Source: Actinobacteria bacterium BACL4 MAG-120820-bin23 (lineage in GTDB: Bacteria > Actinomycetota > Actinomycetes > Nanopelagicales > Nanopelagicaceae). From it: a stretch of 5,761 nucleotides of DNA. The stretch covers positions 1-5,761 of the forward strand of contig LIBD01000057.1 in the NCBI GenBank assembly GCA_001437855.1, read 5' to 3'. Positions 1 to 5,761 of the stretch are shown piece by piece (within the stretch, counting starts at the first letter, position 1; each line of letters opens with the position of its first letter). Both the position numbers and the translations under genes were made by a program. The notes below the pieces were generated by a model. It worked only from the letters and a program-made list of their open reading frames with translations, made no database searches and was not told the origin of the DNA.

Positions 1-470
1 ATGCTTGGCAGTTGGTAGCAGCTGTGGTTATTTTCCCATCCAGATGGAATTTATTAGAAAAAATTGGCAAAAATTTAGATCAGATTCACACCCCGGTTCC
101 AGGTTATAACCAAGCATTGCAGCCATTTATGACTGATACTTTTAATAAGATAAAGCCAGATCGACCGGTTTGGCGTAAAAATTGGTCACTTCATGAGACA
201 TCTCTGCTTCATGAACCAGTTTATAAATCCAGTCCCGCTTCAGTTGAAAATTACTGGTGGCGCACTGAACGACAAACCCTGACCGCATTAGAAGATGGAA
301 AATACATTTTGTTTACTATTCGAAATCGAAGTGAGCCCTTTAAATGGATTAAGTCAGATCCAGTTGCTGCCGGGCAATTTGCCAAGACTTTAGCCACCCT
401 TTCCCCTGAGATGTTGCAGTACAAGCACCTGGTAGAAAAACGTGAAGAATTTATCTCATACCTAAATTAG
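1..470 (+). CDS. DUF3445 / haem-dependent oxidative N-demethylase-type protein, C-terminal part (5' end outside window)
   Basis: The reading frame is open to the left edge (first full codon at base 3) and ends at TAG 468-470, leaving about 155 C-terminal residues. A TTG at base 12 is in frame, but it lies inside the conserved domain (AWQLVAAVVIFPSRWNL), so I treat the gene as truncated by the window rather than starting there. Visible DUF3445 signatures, in order, are FPSRW, an EKIG...IHTPVPGY block, a RPVWRKNW block, and WWRTERQTL followed by ILFTIRNRSEPF. The characterised member of this family is the alpha subunit of a bacterial haem-dependent oxidative N-demethylase, which binds haem in a PAS-like fold and removes methyl groups from amines. 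Substrate and haem content are not shown here; many family members are uncharacterised. Family proteins are usually around 300 residues, so roughly half is present. The next gene follows in the same direction after 60 bases and may be co-transcribed. Confidence 0.85.
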   Translation, partial: AWQLVAAVVIFPSRWNLLEKIGKNLDQIHTPVPGYNQALQPFMTDTFNKIKPDRPVWRKNWSLHETSLLHEPVYKSSPASVENYWWRTERQTLTALEDGKYILFTIRNRSEPFKWIKSDPVAAGQFAKTLATLSPEMLQYKHLVEKREEFISYLN

Positions 471-530
471 CCTTGTAAATAATGGTGGTAGATAGCTTTC
501 GCTTTGAAACTTAAGAGTTAGACTCATCCG

Positions 531-1280
531 GTGAATTCAAATGAGCATGACGCAAAATGGGTATCGCAGTTTTTAGCTTCAAGGCGGAGCACTAGAGATT
601 TCTTACCAACTCCAGTGCCACAAGGGATACTGGATCAAATTCTTACTGACTCACTAACCGCTCCAAGTTGGTCTAATACTCGTCCTTTCAAAGTTGCGAT
701 AGCAACTGGTGATGTTAGGGATCGAATTAGTAATGAGTTTTTATCTCGCTGGGGTGTTCTATCAAAGATAATGCGTAAGGGAGTTAAGAACAAACTGCGC
801 CTGCTTTACTCAAGATATGGTCTGCCAACTAGCAATCGAACCATTGTTAAACCGTATGTGGCAGAGCTTCGACCCAGAGCACAAAGAGTTGGCAAGGAGC
901 TATACGAATTATTTGGTGTTAAGCGCGGTGATCGTGAAGCCAGAGATAAGCAGTGGGGTAAAAACTATGCATTCTTTGGCGCCCCAGTTGAGTTGTTTAT
1001 TTATATCCATAAAAGCCTTCATGTCTACGCCGCATCTGATGCAGGTTTAATGATGCAAAATTTAATGCTTTCAGCCCACGCTCATGGACTTGGCACATGT
1101 GCGCAGGGAGCGGTGAATATTTGGGATGATGCTATTCGTAAAGAGTTTGATATTTCAAAAGATTACCGGTTGCTATGTGGCCTAGCCATTGGGTACCCAA
1201 GCGACTCACCCGTTAATCAATTTCAAGCAAATAGAATTAGCACAGATGAGATGATTGTTAGGCCAAAGAGGGATGAGTAG
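531..1280 (+). CDS. Nitroreductase-family FMN-dependent oxidoreductase
   Basis: This 249-residue protein has the layout of the nitroreductase flavoprotein family, whose members are usually cytoplasmic homodimers that reduce nitroaromatics, quinones or other acceptors with NAD(P)H. The N-terminal RRSTRDF (residues 18-24) is the typical FMN-phosphate-binding segment. APSWSNTRPF (44-53) matches the second flavin-contact region. Residues 74-150 form the longer middle segment of the PnbA/NfnB-like branch (RGDREARDKQW, then FFGAPVELF). DAGLMMQNLMLSAHAHGLGTC (170-190) and GLAIGYP (217-223) are the conserved C-terminal helix and strand. The start is GTG at 531: an in-frame TAG lies at 519-521 and there is no nearby alternative. 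The upstream match to a Shine-Dalgarno is poor (AAGAG at 513-517, rather far away). Length is normal and no key segment is missing. The true substrate cannot be read from sequence. The gene may share a transcript with the DUF3445 gene before it. Confidence 0.9.
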   Translation: MNSNEHDAKWVSQFLASRRSTRDFLPTPVPQGILDQILTDSLTAPSWSNTRPFKVAIATGDVRDRISNEFLSRWGVLSKIMRKGVKNKLRLLYSRYGLPTSNRTIVKPYVAELRPRAQRVGKELYELFGVKRGDREARDKQWGKNYAFFGAPVELFIYIHKSLHVYAASDAGLMMQNLMLSAHAHGLGTCAQGAVNIWDDAIRKEFDISKDYRLLCGLAIGYPSDSPVNQFQANRISTDEMIVRPKRDE

Positions 1281-1306
1281 GTAAGTAAATAAAAGTAAGT
1301 TTTTTC

Positions 1307-2005
1307 TTAATCTAATTTAGGCTTTTTCCTACTCGCCTTCAATGAGCTTAAACCATGTGGGATTAATTCAGTTATTGCAACTGTGAACATAATGCCAGCA
1401 ACTAGTGTTAGCAACTTTGCTACTAAAATTTCTGACAAAGCCGCACTCTCATAAAGCACTACAGCTGCTCCAGCAATTTCGGCAACTGTGGCAGCTGCAA
1501 CTAACGCAAATACTTTCTTTGAACTCATGCCGGCGGCAACTGCGGTTACAGCTATTGCTAGACCTTCTGGAATATTGTGTAGTGATATTGCTAAGGCTGC
1601 TACTAATCCAGATTGAAAATCAACAATTGCAGTTGATATTGCAACTGAGCCCTCTGGAAAATTGTGCAAAGTCAGGGCTGCGGCAACCAATATGGCTGAT
1701 TTTTCTAACTTACTACCTGCCATGTCTAATTTATCTGATAAAAATCTCAGAGCTAAAACAACCAATACACCAATCGCTAGCCATAAAATTATCGAGCCAC
1801 TGGATAATCCGACTTTATTTGCAGTTGGAATTAGTTCAAAGGCGCTAAGTAAAATCATCGCCGCAGCTGCAACTAGCAAAGAGGCGGCAACTAAGTATTG
1901 AGATAGATTTTTTCTAACCGCAACTATTACCCAACCAATCATGGTGGCAAGGGCCGCAAGAAGTGAGAGGATAAAACCAACTTGGTTATTATCTAGATTA
2001 ATCAC
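1307..2005 (-). CDS. ZIP-family divalent metal transporter (ZupT/GufA-like), apparently seven membrane helices
   Basis: A 232-residue, very hydrophobic inner-membrane protein. The ZIP signatures are HNFPEG in helix 4 (residues 114-119) and HNIPEG in helix 5 (143-148), whose His, Asn and Glu residues form the metal path. FELIP (56-60) ends helix 2, AEIAGA (175-180) in helix 6 resembles ZupT AEILGG, and TELIP (212-216) ends helix 7. Helices are estimated at 9-29, 37-57, 70-88, 103-125, 130-158, 163-184 and 189-214. ZIP proteins normally have eight; here the chain stops after helix 7 with a lysine-rich tail (KASRKKPKLD). The family imports Zn, Fe, Mn or related divalent ions, and the metal cannot be chosen from sequence. 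The start is GTG at 2005, the only usable start before helix 1 (an in-frame TAG lies at 2053-2051), and no Shine-Dalgarno is visible. It follows nrdF on the same strand after 63 bases, so a role in supplying metal to NrdF is plausible. A palindrome at 2027-2044 may regulate it. Confidence 0.9.
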   Translation of the reverse strand: MINLDNNQVGFILSLLAALATMIGWVIVAVRKNLSQYLVAASLLVAAAAMILLSAFELIPTANKVGLSSGSIILWLAIGVLVVLALRFLSDKLDMAGSKLEKSAILVAAALTLHNFPEGSVAISTAIVDFQSGLVAALAISLHNIPEGLAIAVTAVAAGMSSKKVFALVAAATVAEIAGAAVVLYESAALSEILVAKLLTLVAGIMFTVAITELIPHGLSSLKASRKKPKLD

Positions 2006-2026
2006 AAGGCGACCGTTAGAACTTAT

Positions 2027-2044
2027 TTCACCAAGATTGGTGAA
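2027..2044. promoter_or_regulatory. Perfect 18-bp inverted repeat upstream of the ZIP gene; candidate operator
   Basis: TTCACCAA-GA-TTGGTGAA has two exact 8-base arms around a 2-base centre, and lies in the 63-base gap between nrdF and the ZIP gene, 21 bases before the ZIP GTG. The size and symmetry suit a dimeric repressor site. A weak promoter can be drawn on the - strand with a -35-like TTCACC inside the left arm and a -10-like TCTAAC 18 bases on, which would place the repeat over the promoter and give a nearly leaderless message. That promoter reading is speculative. The repeat does not match the Fur, Zur or DtxR/IdeR consensus sites I know. As RNA it could form a 7-bp hairpin with a 4-base loop, but no T-run follows, so it is a poor intrinsic terminator for nrdF. 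Confidence 0.45.
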
Positions 2045-2068
2045 TAAATCCTAATTTGAAAATCTGGG

Positions 2069-3076
2069 TTAGAACTCCCAGTCTTCATCTTTTGTTGCCT
2101 CGTGCTTTCCAATTACATATGAAGAGCCTGAGCCAGAGAAGAAGTCATGATTCTCATCTGCATTTGGCGATAAGGCAGACATAATCGCAGGATTGACCTG
2201 AGTACTCTCATGTGGGAAGAGTGCTTCAAAACCTAGATTCATCAATGCTTTGTTAGCGTTGTAATGTAGGAAGTGTTTAACATCCTCGGTAAGTCCTAGT
2301 GGATCATAAAGATCTGCTGAGTACTTAATCTCATTTTCATATAACTCAAGTAATAAGTCATAGGTATAAGCCTTAATCTCTGCGCGATAGGCAGGAGTTT
2401 CTAACTCCATACCTTTCTGGAACTTATAGCCAACGTAATATCCATGAACTGCTTCATCGCGAATAATTAAACGAATTAGATCAGCAGTATTGGTTAATTT
2501 AGCTCTAGATGACCAATACATAGGTAGATAAAAGCCAGAGTAAAACAGGAATGACTCAAGCAGAGTGGATGCTACTTTGCGCTTTAATGGATTATCGCCT
2601 CGGTAGTAATTCAAAACAATCTCAGCTTTGCGCTGTAAATTCACATTCTCTTCTGACCATCTAAATGCATCATCAATTTCAGCAGTTGCACTGAGAGTTG
2701 AAAATATTGAAGAGTAACTCTTAGCATGAACTGATTCCATAAATGAGATATTGGTATAAACCGCCTCCTCATGCATTGTTAATGCATCTGGAATCAAGGT
2801 CAGCGCTCCCACAGTGCCTTGAATGGTGTCTAACAAGGTAAGACCGGTAAATACTCGCATGGTTAAAGATTGTTCCTCTGGTCGCAATGTCGCCCAAGAT
2901 GGAATGTCATTAGATAGTGGAACTTTTTCGGGCAGCCAGAAGTTAGAGGTCAGGCGATTCCATACCTCAAGATCAATTGGATCTTCGATCTTATTCCAAT
3001 TAACCGGACGGGTAATTTTGCTAGCTAACTTCATCTTCTTATCGCTTTCGCTTGAACTAATTAACATATCACTCAT
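2069..3076 (-). CDS. nrdF: Ribonucleoside-diphosphate reductase class Ib, beta (radical) subunit NrdF
   Basis: NrdF holds the dimetal-tyrosyl radical that starts ribonucleotide reduction in NrdE; the two form the cytoplasmic class Ib enzyme. From the ATG at 3076 the protein has 335 residues, near the family norm. All expected metal ligands are present: D83 (LLDTIQG), E114 and H117 (SFMESVHAKSY), E174, E208 and H211 (RDEAVHGYY). The radical tyrosine is Y121, and the spacings match E. coli NrdF. The tail ends DEDWEF, the usual acidic/aromatic peptide that docks on NrdE. I chose ATG 3076 because its ATGA overlaps the nrdE stop (TGA 3075-3073). A TTG at 3094 would add six residues and a longer overlap, and an ATG at 3067 is also possible. 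No Shine-Dalgarno is evident, so translation probably depends on coupling to nrdE. Family knowledge says class Ib NrdF uses a dimanganese-tyrosyl cofactor in cells, assembled with NrdI, although it can also bind iron. The radical-site sequence is ordinary, not a tyrosine-less variant. Confidence 0.97.
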   Translation of the reverse strand: MSDMLISSSESDKKMKLASKITRPVNWNKIEDPIDLEVWNRLTSNFWLPEKVPLSNDIPSWATLRPEEQSLTMRVFTGLTLLDTIQGTVGALTLIPDALTMHEEAVYTNISFMESVHAKSYSSIFSTLSATAEIDDAFRWSEENVNLQRKAEIVLNYYRGDNPLKRKVASTLLESFLFYSGFYLPMYWSSRAKLTNTADLIRLIIRDEAVHGYYVGYKFQKGMELETPAYRAEIKAYTYDLLLELYENEIKYSADLYDPLGLTEDVKHFLHYNANKALMNLGFEALFPHESTQVNPAIMSALSPNADENHDFFSGSGSSYVIGKHEATKDEDWEF

Positions 3077-5202
3077 AGCATGCAACTGACGCAATCTGAA
3101 ACTTCTGTTCCCTCTAGTGCCATCTGTCTAATTCTAATGTAGTAGATGGTCTTGATCCCAGCCTTCCAGGCTGTGATCTGTGCCTTATTGATATCTCTAG
3201 TTGTAGCAGTATCTTTAAAGAACAAAGTCAGCGATAACCCTTGATCAACATGTTGGGTGGCTGCTGCATAGGTAGCAATGATTTTCTCTGGACCAATTTC
3301 ATACGCATCTGCGTAATACTCCAAATTATCATTTGTTAGGTATGGGGCTGGATAGTAAACCCGACCCAGCTTTCCTTCTTTTCTAATCTCAATCTTTGAT
3401 GCCACTGGATGAATTGAGCTAGTTGAGTTATTGATATAAGAGATTGAACCAGTAGGTGGAACAGCCTGCAGATTCTGGTTATAAATACCGTGCTGCTTAA
3501 TCTCTTCACTCAGCGCTTTCCAATCATCTTGAGTTGGAATTGCAATGTTTGACTCAGTAAATAATTGAGCAACCCGAGCAGTCATTGGCTTCCACTCTTT
3601 TTCAATGTACTTCTTAAAGAACTCACCAGAGGCGTACTTTGATTTCTCAAAGCCTACGAAAGTTTTATTTCGCTCTTTTGCAATCTTATTTGATGCCGTT
3701 AGGGCATGGAACAAGATTGTGTAGAAGTAAATATTTGTAAAATCCACACCCTCATCAGATCCATAGTGGATTCGTTCACGAGCAAGGTAGCCGTGCAGAT
3801 TCATTTGACCTAAACCAATCGCATGGGACTTATCATTACCATCTTTTATAGAGGTAACAGAGGCAATATTGCTCAAATCTGATACGGCAGTTAAAGCTCT
3901 AATCGCCGCTTCCACCGTTAATGGAAAGTTTGGTGAATCCATAGTCTTAGCGATATTTAATGATCCTAAGTTGCAGGAGATATCTTTGCCAACCTGGTTA
4001 TAACTTAAATCTTCGTTATAGGTAGTTGGCGTATTAACCTGCAAGATTTCAGAGCATAGGTTAGACATGTTGATTCGACCGGCAATTGGGTTGTCCCGAT
4101 TTACCGTATCTTCATAAACAATATATGGATACCCTGATTCAAATTGCAGCTCGGCAATAGTTTCAAATAATTTTCTGGCTTTAATCTTTGACTTACGAAT
4201 TCTGGCATCATCTACCATCTCTTGGTACTTCTCAGTAACACTGATATCACTCATTGGTACGCCATAAACCTTTTCCACATCATATGGTGAGAACAGATAC
4301 ATATCCTCATTGGTTCTGGCTAGATCCAAAGTAATATCTGGAACTACCACACCCAGACTTAAGCTCTTAATTCGAACCTTTTCATCAGCATTCTCTCGCT
4401 TAGTATCTAGGAACTTTAAAATATCTGGATGATGAACATTTAAATAAACCGCGCCAGCTCCTTGGCGAGCTCCTAATTGATTTGCATAGCTAAATGCATC
4501 CTCTAACATCTTCATTACCGGAATCACGCCAGAAGATTGTCCTTCAATCTTCTTAATTGGTGCTCCACTCTCTCTAATATTTGTTAGCAGTAGTGCAACT
4601 CCGCCACCACGCTTTGATAATTGCAGTGATGAGTTGATAGATCTAGCGATCGATTCCATATTATCTTCGGTTCGAAGTAAGAAACAGGAAACAAGTTCAC
4701 CGCGTTGAGCTTTACCACTATTTAGAAATGTTGGTGTTGCTGGCTGGAATCTGCCAGAGATAATCTCAGCAACTAATGTCATTGCACGTTGCTCATCGCC
4801 TTCAGCTAGCAATAAGGCGGTCATAACAATTCGATCTTCAAATCGCTCTAAGTAGCGATTGCCATCAAAGGTCTTTAGCGCGTAGCTGGTGTAAAACTTA
4901 AAGGCGCCAAGGAAGGATTCAAATCTAAACTTAAATGAATAGGCGTAATCATGGATCTTGGTAATGAATTCAAATGAGTACTTATCTAGTAACTCTTTTT
5001 CGTAGTACTCATCCTCAACTAGATAATCCAACCGCTCTTTTAGGTTATGGAAAAATACGGTGTTCTTATTTACATGCTCTAAGAAGTACTGACGGGCGGC
5101 TTGACGATCTTTTTCGAATTGGATTTTGCCATCTGCCCCATACAGGTTGAGCATGGCATTTAGCTCATGGTAGTTATAGCTCGAGTCTTTCGGCTTCTCC
5201 AT
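3073..5202 (-). CDS. nrdE: Ribonucleoside-diphosphate reductase class Ib, alpha (catalytic) subunit NrdE
   Basis: NrdE converts ribonucleoside diphosphates to 2'-deoxy forms for DNA synthesis, using the radical from NrdF. From ATG 5202 it has 709 residues, close to the E. coli length of 714. It opens with the short NrdE-type N-terminal domain (LNAMLNLYGADGKI, about residues 14-27) and has no ATP cone, as expected for class Ib. The active site is complete: C173 (SCFLL) and C410 (ISCNLGSLN) form the redox pair; N381, C383 and E385 lie in MSNLCSEIL, with C383 the thiyl-radical cysteine; Y687-Y688 in IYYIRIRQM carry the radical path. The tail DCVSCML holds the C-x-x-C (C704, C707) that is re-reduced by NrdH. 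ATG 5202 is preferred over a GTG at 5217 because it overlaps the nrdI stop as TAATG and has GGAAG eight bases upstream. The 3' end overlaps nrdF as ATGA. No intein, frameshift or missing residue is seen. Confidence 0.98.
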   Translation of the reverse strand: MEKPKDSSYNYHELNAMLNLYGADGKIQFEKDRQAARQYFLEHVNKNTVFFHNLKERLDYLVEDEYYEKELLDKYSFEFITKIHDYAYSFKFRFESFLGAFKFYTSYALKTFDGNRYLERFEDRIVMTALLLAEGDEQRAMTLVAEIISGRFQPATPTFLNSGKAQRGELVSCFLLRTEDNMESIARSINSSLQLSKRGGGVALLLTNIRESGAPIKKIEGQSSGVIPVMKMLEDAFSYANQLGARQGAGAVYLNVHHPDILKFLDTKRENADEKVRIKSLSLGVVVPDITLDLARTNEDMYLFSPYDVEKVYGVPMSDISVTEKYQEMVDDARIRKSKIKARKLFETIAELQFESGYPYIVYEDTVNRDNPIAGRINMSNLCSEILQVNTPTTYNEDLSYNQVGKDISCNLGSLNIAKTMDSPNFPLTVEAAIRALTAVSDLSNIASVTSIKDGNDKSHAIGLGQMNLHGYLARERIHYGSDEGVDFTNIYFYTILFHALTASNKIAKERNKTFVGFEKSKYASGEFFKKYIEKEWKPMTARVAQLFTESNIAIPTQDDWKALSEEIKQHGIYNQNLQAVPPTGSISYINNSTSSIHPVASKIEIRKEGKLGRVYYPAPYLTNDNLEYYADAYEIGPEKIIATYAAATQHVDQGLSLTLFFKDTATTRDINKAQITAWKAGIKTIYYIRIRQMALEGTEVSDCVSCML

Positions 5203-5600
5203 TAAAATTGCTTCCACATTAAATCCATTCTCTCTTTGACCGTCGTTACATCATGTGGGGTGCCGATTAGCTCAAATTGGTAGAGCAACGGAACATTACA
5301 TTTTTTGGCGATTAATTCACCAGCGTAGCAATACTTATCCCCAAAATTTGTATTACCGGCGGCGATTACTCCTTTTATTAGATCACGATTCTTCTTGATA
5401 TTTAAAAACTTTATTACCTGCTTTGGTACCCCGGACTCATCCTTGCCATTGCCATAGGTTGGGGTTACCAACACATAGGGCTCGGCTACCTCGATCTGCT
5501 CACTTGCCTGTAGTGGTATTCGCACCGCTGGCAGATCTAACTTCTCAACAAACCTCTTTGTGTTTTCAGAGACGTTGGAGAAGTAGACGATCCTAGGCAT
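5202..5600 (-). CDS. nrdI: NrdI flavodoxin-like protein, class Ib RNR maturation factor
   Basis: NrdI is a small FMN protein that, in studied systems, gives the oxidant (superoxide or peroxide from reduced flavin) needed to form the Mn(III)2-tyrosyl cofactor on NrdF. This 132-residue protein has the family landmarks: the flavodoxin-type phosphate loop SNVSENTKRF (residues 8-17), VLVTPTYGNG (43-52), the conserved flavin-side segment GNTNFGDKYCYAGELIAKKC (82-101), and LLYQFELIGTPHDV (105-118). Length is close to E. coli NrdI (136). The start is ATG 5600, which places the first beta strand (RIVYFSN) right at the N-terminus; no clear Shine-Dalgarno precedes it. It begins 18 bases after the nrdH stop, and its TAA (5204-5202) shares one base with the nrdE ATG. 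Its presence supports a manganese-loaded NrdF in this organism. Confidence 0.96.
   Translation of the reverse strand: MPRIVYFSNVSENTKRFVEKLDLPAVRIPLQASEQIEVAEPYVLVTPTYGNGKDESGVPKQVIKFLNIKKNRDLIKGVIAAGNTNFGDKYCYAGELIAKKCNVPLLYQFELIGTPHDVTTVKERMDLMWKQF
5211..5215 (-). promoter_or_regulatory. Ribosome binding site for nrdE
   Basis: On the - strand GGAAG lies eight bases before the ATG at 5202, inside the last codons of nrdI. It is the clearest Shine-Dalgarno-like match in this operon. Together with the TAATG junction it favours the ATG at 5202 over the GTG at 5217 as the nrdE start. Confidence 0.5.
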
Positions 5601-5618
5601 GTTGATTTCAAGACTACT

Positions 5619-5761
5619 TTAGGCAACCGACAGCTTTGAGATCATGTCTGGTCTAAAGCCTGACCAATGCTCATCTCCTGCTATTACAACTGGCGCCTGT
5701 TGATACCCCAGAGCCTTAATCATCTCGTAAGCGTCTTCATCCGTACTTAGATCCACGATCG
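5619..5761 (-). CDS. nrdH: NrdH redoxin, C-terminal part (5' end outside window)
   Basis: NrdH is a small glutaredoxin-like protein that behaves like thioredoxin and passes electrons from thioredoxin reductase to NrdE. Reading the - strand from the right edge gives 46 residues (starting IVDLSTDEDAY) and a TAA at 5621-5619. The segment QAPVVIAG (the cis-proline region) followed by WSGFRPDMI is the NrdH signature; the WSGFRPD stretch is typical of NrdH rather than ordinary glutaredoxins. The N-terminal C-x-x-C motif and the start lie outside the window; NrdH proteins are usually 75-85 residues, so over half is present. It is the first visible gene of the nrdHIEF operon, 18 bases before nrdI. 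Any operon promoter and NrdR boxes would be further right, outside the window. Confidence 0.95.
   Translation of the reverse strand, partial: IVDLSTDEDAYEMIKALGYQQAPVVIAGDEHWSGFRPDMISKLSVA

Noticed and set aside
471..530. A promoter for the nitroreductase gene in the 60-base gap
   Set aside because: TTGTAA (473-478) and TTGAAA (504-509) look like -35 elements, but neither has a convincing -10 at proper spacing.
817..1050. A 77-codon + strand frame inside the nitroreductase gene
   Set aside because: It is a shifted-frame shadow of a well-supported gene, with no family likeness.
1275..1334. Inverted repeat GAGTAGG (1275-1281) / CCTACTC (1328-1334) flanking the convergent gene ends, as a possible shared terminator
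   Set aside because: The arms are only 7 bases and are 46 bases apart, and they lie largely in coding sequence. A match of this size is not surprising by chance. The T-rich stretch between them has no compact GC-rich stem.
1405..1848. A 147-codon open frame on the + strand opposite the ZIP gene
   Set aside because: It is leucine/glutamine-rich, as expected from the complement of an alanine-rich membrane gene, resembles no family I know, and lies fully antisense to a clear ZIP transporter.
2823..3089. An 88-codon + strand frame opposite the start of nrdF
   Set aside because: It is antisense to conserved NrdF residues and shows no recognisable protein features.
3077..3094. TTG at 3094 as the nrdF start (341 residues)
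   Set aside because: The extra residues MRQLHA are not typical of NrdF, and the ATG at 3076 gives the classic ATGA overlap with nrdE.
5203..5217. GTG at 5217 as the nrdE start (714 residues)
   Set aside because: It would overlap nrdI by 16 bases and bury the GGAAG ribosome site in coding sequence. The ATG at 5202 fits the TAATG junction better.

Overview
This window looks like chromosomal DNA from an AT-rich actinobacterium. By eye it is near 40% G+C, which I did not count. The ribonucleotide reductase proteins read like actinobacterial class Ib enzymes. The dense packing, GTG starts and scarce Shine-Dalgarno sequences fit a streamlined lineage such as the freshwater acI/Nanopelagicales group. 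That placement is an inference, not a demonstration.

Left part, + strand (1-1280): the C-terminal half of a DUF3445 / haem-dependent oxidative N-demethylase-type protein, cut by the window edge, is followed 60 bases later by a complete nitroreductase-family flavoprotein. Right part, - strand (5761 down to 1307): an nrdH-nrdI-nrdE-nrdF operon encodes the class Ib ribonucleotide reductase system, and a ZIP-family metal transporter follows on the same strand. The nitroreductase and transporter genes converge with only 26 bases between their stops. No non-coding stretch exceeds 63 bases. I see no RNA genes, mobile elements or CRISPR.

The right-hand genes form a coherent unit. NrdE reduces ribonucleoside diphosphates to deoxy forms, NrdF supplies the tyrosyl radical, NrdI is the flavodoxin that helps build the dimanganese-tyrosyl cofactor of NrdF, and NrdH is the redoxin that re-reduces NrdE. 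nrdI/nrdE overlap as TAATG and nrdE/nrdF as ATGA, pointing to translational coupling. Class Ib enzymes commonly depend on manganese, and ZIP proteins import divalent metals including Mn, Fe and Zn. The ZIP gene 63 bases after nrdF may therefore supply metal to this enzyme, though the sequence does not prove it.

Most of the window is recognisable housekeeping content and I do not see a clearly new system. The points most worth a second look are a perfect 18-bp palindrome just before the ZIP gene (a candidate operator), the ZIP protein's apparent lack of the eighth membrane helix, and the nrd-ZIP linkage itself.
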